NCBI RefSeq assembly: GCF_030499575.1 | Contig: NZ_JASTLC010000001.1 | Coordinates: forward strand, 372,001-436,000 | Reading direction: 5' to 3' | DNA: 64,000 nucleotides | Source: Streptomyces sp. DG2A-72 | Lineage (GTDB): Bacteria; Actinomycetota; Actinomycetes; Streptomycetales; Streptomycetaceae | Shown: one piece after another, positions 44,554-53,070 of the stretch | Layout of the letters: every line of letters begins with the position of its first letter | Position numbering within the stretch: the stretch's first letter is position 1 | The notes under the pieces: generated by a model | Seen by the model: only the letters and a program-made list of their open reading frames with translations | Databases searched by the model: none | What the model was told of the DNA's origin: nothing | Position numbers and translations under genes: made by a program

Positions 44554-45309
44554 ATGACCGCCGTACAGGGAACCACCGTCGACATCCCCACCGAGGACGG
44601 CACCGCTGACGCCTATCTCAGCCACCCCGGCGACGGGAGCCCCCGTCCGGCGGTCCTGCTGTACATGGACGCCCTCGGCCTGCGTCCGCGGCTGAACGCC
44701 ATGGCCGACCGGCTGGCGGAGGCCGGCTACACGGTGCTCGTGCCGAACGTGTTCTACCGTCATGGGCGCGCGCCGGTCTTCGAGCTGCCGGAGTTCATCG
44801 ACGACGCGTCGCGTCCGGCGCTCTTTGAGCACATCCTCCCGATCATGCAGTCTCTGACGCCCGACGCGGCGATGCGGGACGCCGATGCCTATCTGCGCTG
44901 GCTCGCCGACTGCCCGGCGGCGGCCGACGGACCGGTCGCGCTCACCGGGTACTGCATGGGCGCCGGTCTGGCCCTGCGCACCGCCGGCACATATCCGGAG
45001 CGGGTCGCGGCGGCTGCCGGTTTCCACGGCGGACGGCTGGCGAGCGACAGCCCGGACAGTCCGCACCTGGTGGCCGAACACATCACCGCCGAGCTGTACT
45101 TCGGCCACGCCGACGAGGACCCGTCGCTGTCTCCCGAGCAGATCCAGCGCCTCGAGGACGCGCTGACCGCGGCCGGCGTCCGCCACCAGTGCGAGGTCTA
45201 CCCCGGTGCGCACCACGGGTTCACGCAGTCCGACACCTCCGCGTACGACCGTGAAGGGGACGAGCGGCACTGGGCGGCGCTGCTCGACCTGCTCAAGCGC
45301 ACCTTCTGA
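44554..45309 (+). CDS. dienelactone hydrolase family protein
   Basis: A 251-residue alpha/beta hydrolase. The Cys nucleophile lies in TGYCMGAGLAL, the Asp in FGHADEDPSL and the His in GAHHGFTQ, the dienelactone-hydrolase triad. It hydrolyses lactone or ester bonds. A purine-rich GAGAGGCAG lies about ten bases before the ATG. A strong T-tailed terminator follows. Confidence 0.9.
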   Translation: MTAVQGTTVDIPTEDGTADAYLSHPGDGSPRPAVLLYMDALGLRPRLNAMADRLAEAGYTVLVPNVFYRHGRAPVFELPEFIDDASRPALFEHILPIMQSLTPDAAMRDADAYLRWLADCPAAADGPVALTGYCMGAGLALRTAGTYPERVAAAAGFHGGRLASDSPDSPHLVAEHITAELYFGHADEDPSLSPEQIQRLEDALTAAGVRHQCEVYPGAHHGFTQSDTSAYDREGDERHWAALLDLLKRTF

Positions 45310-45339
45310 GGGCCTCGCCCCGAGTCACCTTTCCAAGAG

Positions 45340-45368
45340 ACGGCGGCACGCGCGCGTGCCGCCGTTTT
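45340..45368 (+). terminator. intrinsic terminator with T-tract
   Basis: A 26-bp perfect palindrome, ACGGCGGCAC-GCGCGC-GTGCCGCCGT, followed by TTTT, 30 bases after the dienelactone hydrolase stop. One of the clearest terminators in the window. Confidence 0.9.
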
Positions 45369-45380
45369 CTGTACCAGTTG

Positions 45381-45409
45381 TTGACATGCTCGCGTCGCGG
45401 CGCAACGCT
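45381..45409 (+). promoter_or_regulatory. promoter of the glucanase gene
   Basis: TTGACA at 45381-45386 and AACGCT at 45404-45409, 17 bases apart, about 75 bases before the GTG start. The -35 is perfect, the -10 weak. The LacI-type operator begins at its last base. Confidence 0.5.
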
Positions 45410-45422
45410 GAGAGCGCTCTCA
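45409..45422. promoter_or_regulatory. LacI-type operator (CebR-like)
   Basis: TGAGAGCGCTCTCA, a perfect 14-bp palindrome. The known Streptomyces CebR site is TGGGAGCGCTCCCA, two mismatched positions away and symmetric. It lies right behind the promoter -10 of the glucanase gene, so a sugar-responsive LacI repressor is likely. The cognate repressor is not obvious in this window. Confidence 0.7.
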
Positions 45423-45481
45423 GATCAGGTACGGACCAGACCGGCAGTCCCCTCGAGTGACCCCACACACGGAGGTGGAGA

Positions 45482-46678
45482 GTGCTACGACGTCCAGCCC
45501 ACCGATTCCCGGCCCTGGCCGCGACGGCCGCCCTGCTCGGCGCGCTGTTCGTGTTCGGCGCACCGTCGCCCGCACGGGCGGTGCCCGACACGATCCCCTT
45601 GAACATCACCAACAACTCCGGCCGCGGCGAGCCGGTCTACGTCTACAACCTCGGCACCTTGCTGACGACGGGTCAGCAGGGCTGGGCGGACGCGAACGGC
45701 ACGTTCCATCCATGGCCCGCCGGCGGCAACCCGCCCACGCCCGCGCCGGACGCGTCCATCGCCGGACCGGCCGCGGGGCAGTCGAAGACGATCCGGATCC
45801 CCAAGTTCTCGGGGCGGATCTACTTCTCGTACGGACAGAAACTCGTGTTCAAGCTGACGACCGGCGGCTTGGTGCAGCCGGCCGTGCAGAACCCGGGCGA
45901 CCCGAACCGCGACATCCTCTTCAACTGGTCCGAGTACACACTCAACGACTCCGGGCTGTGGCTCAACAGCACCCAGGTGGACATGTTCTCCGCGCCGTAC
46001 GCGGTGGGCGTCCAGCGGGCCGACGGCAGCACGAGCACGACCGGCCATCTCAAGTCGGGCGGCTACAACGCGGTGTTCAACGGACTGCGCGGACAGTCGG
46101 GCGGCTGGGCAGGTCTGGTGCAGACGCGTTCCGACGGCATCGTGCTGCGGGCGCTCTCTCCCGGTCACGGGGTCGGGTCCGGGGCCCTTCCGGCGACCGT
46201 GATGGACGACTACATCAATCGCGTCTGGCAGCGGTACGCCACGTCGACCCTCACCGTGACGCCGTTCGCCGACCAGCCGAACACCAAGTACTTCGGCCGG
46301 GTCTCGGGCGGGGTCATGAACTTCACCAACGGCTCGGGGGCCGTCGTCACCAGCTTCCAGAAGCCGGACGCGGACAGCGTCTTCGGCTGCCACAAGCTGC
46401 TCGACGCCCCCAACGACCAGGTACGCGGGCCGATTTCGCGCACCCTGTGTGCAGGCTTCAACCGTTCCACACTGCTCGTCAACCCGAACCAGCCGGACAC
46501 CTCGTCGGCGAACTTCTACCAGGACGGGGTGACCAACCACTACGCCCGACTCATCCATGGCCAGATGGCCGACGGGAAGGCGTACGCGTTCGCCTTCGAC
46601 GATGTCGGCCACCACGAGTCACTCGTCCACGACGGCAATCCGCGGCAGGCGTATCTCACGCTGGATCCATTGAGCTGA
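45482..46678 (+). CDS. secreted GH64 beta-1,3-glucanase
   Basis: A 398-residue exported enzyme. The Sec signal FPALAATAALLGALFVFGAPSP ends near residue 33 (ARA-VPD). The mature part is a glycoside hydrolase family 64 (laminaripentaose-producing, thaumatin-like) domain: PLNITNNSGRGEPVYVYNLG, KFSGRIYFSYGQKLVF, FNWSEYTLN and DVGHHESLVHDGNPR at the end. No carbohydrate-binding module follows. It would degrade fungal-wall beta-1,3-glucan outside the cell. The GTG start has GGAGGTGG before it. Its 3' end overlaps the convergent gene by 23 bases. Confidence 0.92.
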   Translation: MLRRPAHRFPALAATAALLGALFVFGAPSPARAVPDTIPLNITNNSGRGEPVYVYNLGTLLTTGQQGWADANGTFHPWPAGGNPPTPAPDASIAGPAAGQSKTIRIPKFSGRIYFSYGQKLVFKLTTGGLVQPAVQNPGDPNRDILFNWSEYTLNDSGLWLNSTQVDMFSAPYAVGVQRADGSTSTTGHLKSGGYNAVFNGLRGQSGGWAGLVQTRSDGIVLRALSPGHGVGSGALPATVMDDYINRVWQRYATSTLTVTPFADQPNTKYFGRVSGGVMNFTNGSGAVVTSFQKPDADSVFGCHKLLDAPNDQVRGPISRTLCAGFNRSTLLVNPNQPDTSSANFYQDGVTNHYARLIHGQMADGKAYAFAFDDVGHHESLVHDGNPRQAYLTLDPLS

Positions 46679-47513
46679 GCGTTGCCGGCTCGACGTGGGC
46701 ACGGAAGGTGCGGGGCGCGCGCCCGGTGATGCGCTGAACGGTGTCGGTGGTGCGGTCCTCGGCCCCGTCGGCGATGGCTCTGTCGAGGCCGGCCAGGAAC
46801 GTCGCGTACTCGGCGGGCATGGTCGTCGCCAGTCGGTCACGCAACTGCTCGTAGGTGAGGTGCCGGTGGGTGACCGGGCGCCCGGTGACCGCCGTGAGCG
46901 TGGCCGCGATGTCGCTGCAGCTCAGCGTCTCGGGGCCGGTGATCAGGAGGTCGGTGTTGGGCGCGGGGTCGTCGGTCAGCGCGTGGGCGGCGACCGCGGC
47001 GATGTCGTCGGCGTCGACGAAGGCGACGCGTCCCTCGCCGGTCGCCGTCCACAGCGTGCCGTCCGCGCGGATGCTGTGCGCGTGCAGGTGGCCGCCGGTG
47101 AAGTTCTGCATGAACCAGGAGGGCCGCAGGACCGCCCACTCGTCGAAGAGGCCGGGCAGGGCCTGGTGTATCTCTCCGGTGGCCGGGCCGCCCGCGGGAA
47201 CCGCCGATGAGCTGAGCAGCACGGCGCGGCGCACTCCGGCGGTGCGCGCCTGTTCCAGGAAAGGCAGCACGGTGGCGGCGGGTGCCGCCGAGCCCGGCGG
47301 CGGGACGAGATAGACGCGATCGACCCCGCTGAGGGCGTCGCCGAAGGTCGTGGGGTCGTACCAGTCGAAGTGGACGGCCCGGGCGCCGTCGACTGCGGTG
47401 GCGCGGCGGCTCGCCGCCACAACTCGGTGGTTGCGGGCGGCGAGTCGGGAGACCAGGCGGCTGCCGGTGGTGCCGGTGGCTCCGATGACCAGTACGTGGG
47501 CGGGGACGGTCAT
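46656..47513 (-). CDS. NmrA/SDR-like NAD(P)-binding protein
   Basis: A 285-residue Rossmann protein: VLVIGATGTTGSRLVSRLAAR (N-terminal NAD(P) motif), HFDWYDPTTFGDALSGVDRVYLVPPPG and LRPSWFMQNF match the NmrA/quinone-reductase QOR2-type atypical SDR group. These act as redox sensors or NADPH-dependent reductases. It is second in an operon with an NTF2-like protein (start and stop share a base) under a divergent TetR gene. Confidence 0.87.
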   Translation of the reverse strand: MTVPAHVLVIGATGTTGSRLVSRLAARNHRVVAASRRATAVDGARAVHFDWYDPTTFGDALSGVDRVYLVPPPGSAAPAATVLPFLEQARTAGVRRAVLLSSSAVPAGGPATGEIHQALPGLFDEWAVLRPSWFMQNFTGGHLHAHSIRADGTLWTATGEGRVAFVDADDIAAVAAHALTDDPAPNTDLLITGPETLSCSDIAATLTAVTGRPVTHRHLTYEQLRDRLATTMPAEYATFLAGLDRAIADGAEDRTTDTVQRITGRAPRTFRAHVEPATLSSMDPA

Positions 47514-47941
47514 CAGGCGGCACTCCGGGCGAAGTCGGCCGCGCCGTCCTGCGGCAGGGCGAGCGGGTTCCAGTAGTCGCGGTAGTGGGTGATGAGGCCG
47601 TCCTCGACGGTCACGACGGCGATGTAGGTCATGTCGAAGGGGGCTCCGCTCTTCACCAGCCGCCCGGTGCCGCGCATCTCGACGACGACGGTCGTGGGCT
47701 CGGTGGTCTGGTGGATCTTCAGCGAGGGGAAGTCGTGGAGGTCGATGTGCTCGGGGTAGCCGCGCATGTAGTCGGCGACGGCGGCCTTGCCTTCCAGCCG
47801 CCGCGGCCGGCCCTCGGGAGCGAAGGGGAACTCCATGACACCGTCGTCGGCCCACAGGTCGACCCAGTCGGGGATGTTCTTGTCGAGCAGCAGGGCGAGG
47901 CCGTGGCGGAAGAGGTCCGCCGGGTGCGCAGGGGTGGGCAT
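47513..47941 (-). CDS. SnoaL/NTF2-like protein
   Basis: A 142-residue single-domain cone-fold protein: NIPDWVDLWADDGVMEFPFAPEGRP, MRGYPEHIDLHDFP and VTVEDGLITHYRDYWNPLALPQ are typical of SnoaL-like ketosteroid-isomerase relatives. They act on small hydrophobic substrates. It is first in the operon with the NmrA-like gene, divergent from tetR with two operators between. Confidence 0.88.
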   Translation of the reverse strand: MPTPAHPADLFRHGLALLLDKNIPDWVDLWADDGVMEFPFAPEGRPRRLEGKAAVADYMRGYPEHIDLHDFPSLKIHQTTEPTTVVVEMRGTGRLVKSGAPFDMTYIAVVTVEDGLITHYRDYWNPLALPQDGAADFARSAA

Positions 47942-47963
47942 GAGGACTCCGTCCAGTAGAATA

Positions 47964-47978
47964 CGGACCCCGGGTCCG
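47964..47978. promoter_or_regulatory. TetR operator 1
   Basis: CGGACCCCGGGTCCG, perfect arms CGGACCC/GGGTCCG around one base, 22 bases before the NTF2-like start. It is nearly identical to operator 2, 29 bp away centre to centre. Confidence 0.75.
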
Positions 47979-47991
47979 CTTCTCCAACGAT

Positions 47992-48008
47992 ACGGACCCA
48001 GGGTCCGT
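47992..48008. promoter_or_regulatory. TetR operator 2
   Basis: ACGGACCCAGGGTCCGT, perfect 8-bp arms around one base, ending 20 bases before the tetR start. Two such sites about three helical turns apart suggest cooperative repression of both divergent transcripts. Confidence 0.8.
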
Positions 48009-48028
48009 TTTTGCAAGAGAGGACTCCC

Positions 48029-48616
48029 GTGCCCGAGCGCAAACCCCGGGTGGACGCCGCCCGCAACCGCGAGGCCGTACTGGCGGCGGCCGACGCGCTG
48101 TTCGCCGAGTGCGCCAGCCCGGACGCCGTGACCATGGCCGACATCGCTGCCGCGGCCGGGGTCGGCAAGGCGACCCTCTTCCGCGGGTACGGCGATCGCA
48201 CCGGCCTGATCCACGCGCTGTACGCGGCCCGCCTCGAACCGCTCCGGCAGGCCGTGACCGACGGCCCCCCTCCCCTCGGCCCCGACACCCCGCCGGCGGA
48301 ACGGATCCCCGCCCTGCTGGACGCCCTGCTCTGCTTCAAGCTCGACCACCGGCACCTCTCGCTGGCCCTGGAGGGAACGGGTTCCGACAGCCCCTACCAG
48401 GCCGCGCACTACGAGTGGTGGCACGGCATCTTCCGGGACGTCCTGGACCGGCTCCCCGGCTTCACCGGCGGCGACTTTGCCGCGCATGCACTGCTGGCGG
48501 CGGTACGCGCGGACCTGGTCGCCCATCTGGCCGACCGGCGGAACATGACGCGTGAAGTCTTGCGGGCGGAGCTGGCCGCCTACACCACGAAAGTCCTTAC
48601 GGGCCGGGCACGTTGA
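48029..48616 (+). CDS. TetR-family regulator
   Basis: A 195-residue TetR. The HTH is MADIAAAAGVGKATLFRGYGDRTGLIHALY at about residues 36-65, then a helical ligand domain. The GTG at 48029 is chosen for AGAGG seven bases upstream; a TTG at 48011 is possible but lacks a site. It controls the divergent NTF2/NmrA operon and itself through the two operators. Confidence 0.9.
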   Translation: MPERKPRVDAARNREAVLAAADALFAECASPDAVTMADIAAAAGVGKATLFRGYGDRTGLIHALYAARLEPLRQAVTDGPPPLGPDTPPAERIPALLDALLCFKLDHRHLSLALEGTGSDSPYQAAHYEWWHGIFRDVLDRLPGFTGGDFAAHALLAAVRADLVAHLADRRNMTREVLRAELAAYTTKVLTGRAR

Positions 48617-48637
48617 GAGTCCTCGCCGTGGGTCCGG

Positions 48638-48866
48638 TCAACATGTCGCAGCGCCCGCGGCATTGGCGTACCGGCGGGCCAACCGGCCGAAGGGGTCCTT
48701 GAGTTCGGCCGGGCCGACGACCTCGGCGTCGGCGCCGAATCTGCCGATGGTGACGGCGAGGGCAGGCCATGACCACGAGCCCAGAACGAGCCGGTCTTCT
48801 GCATGCTCCCCATAGCGCCCCGAGAAGCGGCCACACCCTGTCCGCTTCTGCTGCGACGGTGATCAC
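48638..48866 (-). pseudogene. WYL-domain (DeoR-like) regulator, C-terminal relic with frameshift
   Basis: Read on the minus strand, ITVAAEADRVWPLL is one frame, then the continuation SGRYGEHAEDRLVLGSWSWP, ALAVTIGRFGADAEVVGPAE, LKDPFGRLARRYANAAG follows in another and ends at TGA (48638-48640). That is the characteristic end of HTH-WYL regulators (GSWSW, GRFGADVEVVGP, RLARRYA). The N-terminal HTH and most of the WYL domain are absent and the frame is broken at about 48826, so it is a fragment. Confidence 0.65.
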
Positions 48867-48922
48867 CGAGCGGGGCCGAGCGAGCCGATGCTCACCACCG
48901 ATCGAGAGGCAAGGAGCCAGTC

Positions 48923-49226
48923 ATGTCCGTCAACGCTGTGACCCACCTGAACTTCCGGGGCGACGCCCGCGCGGCGCTCAGGTTCTACCAGTCCGTACGA
49001 CGTTCCCTCCCACCTGCCGTGGAACCAGGGCGAGAACGCGTTCTTCGTCTCGCTGCGCGGCGAGACGGCCGAGGAGATCACGTCGTACTGGGAGAAACTC
49101 TGCGACGGCGCGCACATCGTGCAGCCGCTGGAGCCCGCGCAGTGGGCGCCCCTCTACGGGATGCTGACGGACCGGTTCGGCGTCACCTGGGTCGTGGACG
49201 TCGCCACCGAATACAGCGCGTCCTGA
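48923..49226 (+). pseudogene. PhnB-like VOC-family protein, internally deleted
   Basis: MSVNAVTHLNFRGDARAALRFYQSV is the N-terminus of a PhnB/VOC (glyoxalase-fold) protein, typically about 140 residues. After it the sequence jumps, one frame over, to DVPSHLPWNQGENAFFVSLRG and on to QPLEPAQWAPLYGMLTDRFG and WVVDVATEYSAS-stop, the family's C-terminal half. About 40-45 middle residues and the reading frame are lost. Both ends are otherwise well conserved, so the event looks recent. Confidence 0.78.
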
Positions 49227-49234
49227 CCGCGTGA

Positions 49235-49264
49235 GTCCGGGCGGCGGATTTCCGCCGCCCGGAC
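49235..49264. terminator. intrinsic hairpin terminator
   Basis: Perfect 13-bp stem GTCCGGGCGGCGG / CCGCCGCCCGGAC with loop ATTT, eight bases after the stop of the VOC relic. It survives although the gene does not. Confidence 0.8.
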
Positions 49265-49429
49265 AGACGGAAAGCGGGGCCCGTGGCCGGTTTTCGACCC
49301 CGCGTCACATGAATCGACTGGACTGTTTCAGAGTTAACCCGCGAACCATCGGTAAGGGCTTGCTGTTGCATGCCTTTCACACGTAGACATTCCTTCACAA
49401 CAAGCGTGGCTCTGGGGGGAGTTCGGAAC

Positions 49430-50314
49430 GTGGAAGGCACGGTAGACGGTTTCCGCTACGGAGCGGTGACCCCGGTGGCGGCCTATGTCATGGCCTGCCT
49501 GGGAGGAGCGCTGGGGCTGCGCTGCATCGTCCGGTCCCTGCTCAACGAGGATTCGTGGAAGCCCGGTTGGCTGGCGCTGGGCGCCGCGTCGATCGGCTGC
49601 GGCATCTGGACGATGCATTTCATCGCCATGATCGGCTTTCAGGTCGAGGAGACCCGGATCGGCTACGACGTGGGCCTGACCGTCCTCAGTCTCGCCGTCG
49701 CCATTGTCGTGGTCGGCATCGGTGTGTTCATCGTGGGCTACCGCGGCGCCAGCAAGGTCACGCTGTCCGTCGCGGGCGTCATCACCGGTCTCGGCGTCGC
49801 CGCGATGCACTACCTGGGCATGGCGGCGATGCGGCTCAGCGGCAGAATCCACTACGACGACTTCACCGTCGTCCTCTCGGTACTGATCGCGATCTTCGCC
49901 GCGACCGCGGCACTGTGGGCGGCGGTCACCATCCGGGGCTTCCTGGCGAGCCTCGGCGCGAGCCTCGTGATGGGCGTGGCCGTGTCCGGGATGCACTACA
50001 CGGGCATGGCCGCCGTGGGTGTCCATCTGCACGGCAACTCCGGCGGCTCCTGGGACGGCGACTCGCCCACCTCCCTGCTGCTTCCCATGCTCGTGGGGCC
50101 GTTCATCTTCCTCGTACTGGCCGGCGTGGTGGTGATGTTCGACCCGCTGCTGGTGCTGGGCGACGGCGACTGGAACCATGTGCCGCGCAAGAAGGCCGCC
50201 GACACGCCGAAGCCCGCGGCAGCGCGCCCGGACCCCCACCCCGAGGGCCAGGACGGCCCCGTATGGCGTCGCCCGGAACACGAGGCGACACCACCCGGCC
50301 GCCACCAGTGGTGA
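49430..50314 (+). CDS. MHYT-domain integral membrane sensor
   Basis: A 294-residue seven-helix membrane protein with three MHYT-type motifs: IWTMHFIAMIG, AAMHYLGMAAM and SGMHYTGMAAV. In the family the conserved His/Met/Tyr face a metal (probably Cu) near the outer membrane face, sensing O2, CO or NO. The protein ends in a Pro-rich cytoplasmic tail with no GGDEF/EAL or kinase output. The GTG start has GGGGGGAG eight bases before it. Partner unknown. Confidence 0.9.
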   Translation: MEGTVDGFRYGAVTPVAAYVMACLGGALGLRCIVRSLLNEDSWKPGWLALGAASIGCGIWTMHFIAMIGFQVEETRIGYDVGLTVLSLAVAIVVVGIGVFIVGYRGASKVTLSVAGVITGLGVAAMHYLGMAAMRLSGRIHYDDFTVVLSVLIAIFAATAALWAAVTIRGFLASLGASLVMGVAVSGMHYTGMAAVGVHLHGNSGGSWDGDSPTSLLLPMLVGPFIFLVLAGVVVMFDPLLVLGDGDWNHVPRKKAADTPKPAAARPDPHPEGQDGPVWRRPEHEATPPGRHQW

Positions 50315-50426
50315 ACGGTCCCCGGAGGGGGGCGAGTTCGGGGCGGGAGCGGCGGCGGTCAGCTCTGGATCACTGGGCCCGCATACCCCGAACGGACCTC
50401 TCCTAGATCATTGCTACGGTTCACCG

Positions 50427-51929
50427 GTGTCTGACTCTTCACGCGATACCGCAGAAGGCGCCGGCTGGGGCAGCGCCGAACCCGGCCTGTACCGGCGGCT
50501 GATGCCGTCCAAGGTCGAGAAGATCTCGTGGCTCGACCCGAGAATGCTGTGGGCCGCCCGCAACGGTGTGCTGGCCTCCTGGTTCGGTGACCCGACGGGC
50601 GGGACCCGCAGCCGGTGGGTGGAGCAGCGGGCGGCGGCCGGAGTGCCCGCCGACAAGGTGATCCGGCGCGACGATCCGGACCGGTTCTCGTTCCTGGTGA
50701 TCGGCGACACGGGCGAGGGCGACGACCCCCAATATGCTGTCGTGCCGGGCCTGTTGAAGGTGGGGCAGGACACGCGTTTCGCCGTCGTCGCCAGCGACGT
50801 GATCTATCCGGTGGGCAGCGCCGACGACTACGGCACCAAGTTCTTCCGCCCGTACCAGGACTACCAGGCACCGATATACGCGATACCCGGCAACCACGAC
50901 TGGTACGAGGACCTCGCCGCCTTCATGCGCGTCTTCTGCGACGACGCCCCACCCCTCACGCCCGAGCCGCAGCCCCGCCTGTTCAGCCGGGCCCGGCTGC
51001 GGTCGCTGCTGTGGCACCGACCGCGCCCGAAGGACGGTGGGCGCCTCGCCGAGGCCAGGAAGTTGCGCTCCTCCCCCGCCCAACAAGCCGTCCAGCCGGG
51101 CCCGTACTGGGCGATCGACGCCGGCCCGGTGCGGATCATAGGCATCGACACGGGCCTGCTCGGAACCGTCGACGCCGAACAGGGCGCCTGGCTGCGGGAA
51201 GTGTCCCAGGGCCCCCGCCCGAAGATCCTCATCACCGGCTCGCCCCTGTACGTGGACGGCAAGCACGACCCCTGCGCGATCGACGGCGGCGGCACGGTCG
51301 ACGACATGGTCCGCGATCCGGCCCATCACTACGTCGCGGCGATCGGCGGCGACATCCACAACTACCAGCGCTACCCGGTGCCGGTGGACGACCGCACCAT
51401 CCAGTACATCGTCGCGGGCGGCGGCGGTGCCTTCATGCATGCGACGCACACCATTCCGCGCGTCGACATCGCGAAGGTCACCGAGAAGGAATTCCGCTGC
51501 TACCCGCTGCGTGGCGACTCCCTGGCCTTCTACAGCAAGCTGTACGGGCGCCGACTGCGCCTGCCCCGCTTCTTCACCCTCACCGAGGCCGAGGCGACGG
51601 CCGTCGTCGCCGAGCGGCTGGAGTTCCGGCCGGGGCGCTCACCGGCGCCCAACGCCCGTATCACCTGGCGCACCCGCCTGGTCGCCGGACTGCTGGGCAC
51701 CGGGCGTCGACCCGACCGAACCAAGCGGCTGCGCCTCCCCGTGCGGAAGATCTACACGCAGTTGTTCTCGCCGAGCTCGGCGACGTACAGCCCGCCGTTC
51801 TTCAAGTGCTTCCTGCGCCTGGACGTCACCCCGGAATCGGTACGGCTGCGCTGCTACGCCGCGACCGGCAACCGGGCCCAGGAGACCGACCCGCCGGTCG
51901 AGGACGAGGTCACGATTGAGCTGGTCTGA
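50427..51929 (+). CDS. metallophosphoesterase
   Basis: A 500-residue calcineurin-like phosphoesterase. Metal ligands lie in FLVIGDTGEGDDPQ, AIPGNHDWYEDL, and the late GGDIHNYQRYP. It has a 60-residue Arg-rich insert and a C-terminal region of 120 residues ending in a beta-rich stretch (FLRLDVTPESVRLRCYAAT) seen in actinobacterial homologues. It has no signal peptide, so it is likely cytoplasmic or membrane-associated. The GTG start is preceded by no strong ribosome-binding site. Confidence 0.88.
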   Translation: MSDSSRDTAEGAGWGSAEPGLYRRLMPSKVEKISWLDPRMLWAARNGVLASWFGDPTGGTRSRWVEQRAAAGVPADKVIRRDDPDRFSFLVIGDTGEGDDPQYAVVPGLLKVGQDTRFAVVASDVIYPVGSADDYGTKFFRPYQDYQAPIYAIPGNHDWYEDLAAFMRVFCDDAPPLTPEPQPRLFSRARLRSLLWHRPRPKDGGRLAEARKLRSSPAQQAVQPGPYWAIDAGPVRIIGIDTGLLGTVDAEQGAWLREVSQGPRPKILITGSPLYVDGKHDPCAIDGGGTVDDMVRDPAHHYVAAIGGDIHNYQRYPVPVDDRTIQYIVAGGGGAFMHATHTIPRVDIAKVTEKEFRCYPLRGDSLAFYSKLYGRRLRLPRFFTLTEAEATAVVAERLEFRPGRSPAPNARITWRTRLVAGLLGTGRRPDRTKRLRLPVRKIYTQLFSPSSATYSPPFFKCFLRLDVTPESVRLRCYAATGNRAQETDPPVEDEVTIELV

Positions 51930-52009
51930 GGCCCGGAGGCGGGAACACCGCCGGGCGCGATCCGGTTGTCATCGCGGTACGAGCTGATCGACGAACGCTG
52001 GAGGAGCCC

Positions 52010-53068
52010 GTGCCGCCGACCTCACGTCCCCTGCGCAAGCTCGGGTTCCTGACCATCGGGCTGTTCGACGAGGCCGACCCGCGCCGGGGCCACGAGTCGA
52101 CCCTGGAGATCATCGAGCTGGGCGAGCGGCTCGGCTTCGACAGCGCGTGGGTGCGCCACCGCCATCTCCAGTACGGCATCTCCTCCCCCGTCGCCGTCCT
52201 GGCCGCCGCCTCCCAGCGCACCCGCCGCATCGAACTGGGCACCGCGGTCATCCCGCTCGGCTGGGAGAACCCGCTGCGGCTGGCCGAGGACCTGGCCACG
52301 GTCGACCTGCTGTCCGGCGGCCGTCTCAACCCGGGTGTCAGCGTGGGCCCACCGATGCACTACGCCCAGGTCAAGGAAGCCCTGTATCCGGACACGGCCG
52401 ACACGGAGGACTTCAGCTACGAACGGGTGCGGCGGCTACTGGACTTCGTACGCGGCAAACCGGCCACCGACTTCAGCGGGGTCGAGGGCTTCGAAGCCAC
52501 GCGGCGGCAGCCGCACATCGAATACAGCTCGGATCGCGTACAGCCGCACTCGCCCGGCCTGGGCCGCCGCCTGTGGTACGGCGGCGGCAGCCTCGGCTCT
52601 GCGCGGTGGGCGGGCGAACACGGCATGAACTTCCTCACCAGCAGCGTCGTCAAGGCAGAAGGACCCGATGAGTCGGCGGACTTCGCCGAGATCCAGCTCT
52701 CTCACGTGCGCACGTTCCGCGCCCACCACCCCGACGGCGACGACGCCCGTGTCTCCCAGGGCCTCGTCGTCATCCCCACCGACTCGGCCACGCCCGAACA
52801 GCGCGCCAGGTACGAGGAGTACGCCGCCCAGCGCACCCCTCGTACGGCATCACCGCAGGGCCCGGCCCGTCTGATGTTCGCGCCCGACCTCGTCGGCAGC
52901 AGCGCGGAGATCGCCGAACGGCTGCACGCACACGCAGCGTTCCGCGAGGTCGACGAGGTCGCGTTCGCGCTGCCGTTCACCTTCGAGCACGCGGACTACG
53001 TGCAGATCCTCACGGACATGGCGACGAGGCTGGGCCCGGCGCTGGGATGGCAGCCGAAGACCGGCTGA
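52010..53068 (+). CDS. LLM-class flavin-dependent oxidoreductase
   Basis: A 352-residue luciferase-like monooxygenase (F420- or FMN-dependent TIM barrel). LEIIELGERLGFDSAWVRHRHLQYG, IELGTAVIPLGWENPLRLAEDLATVDLLSGGRLNPGV and RLWYGGGSLGSARWAGEHGMNFLTS are family signatures. GGAGG precedes the GTG. It is convergent with a TauD gene two bases away, so the two share a 3' border. Confidence 0.9.
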   Translation: MPPTSRPLRKLGFLTIGLFDEADPRRGHESTLEIIELGERLGFDSAWVRHRHLQYGISSPVAVLAAASQRTRRIELGTAVIPLGWENPLRLAEDLATVDLLSGGRLNPGVSVGPPMHYAQVKEALYPDTADTEDFSYERVRRLLDFVRGKPATDFSGVEGFEATRRQPHIEYSSDRVQPHSPGLGRRLWYGGGSLGSARWAGEHGMNFLTSSVVKAEGPDESADFAEIQLSHVRTFRAHHPDGDDARVSQGLVVIPTDSATPEQRARYEEYAAQRTPRTASPQGPARLMFAPDLVGSSAEIAERLHAHAAFREVDEVAFALPFTFEHADYVQILTDMATRLGPALGWQPKTG

Positions 53069-53070
53069 CC

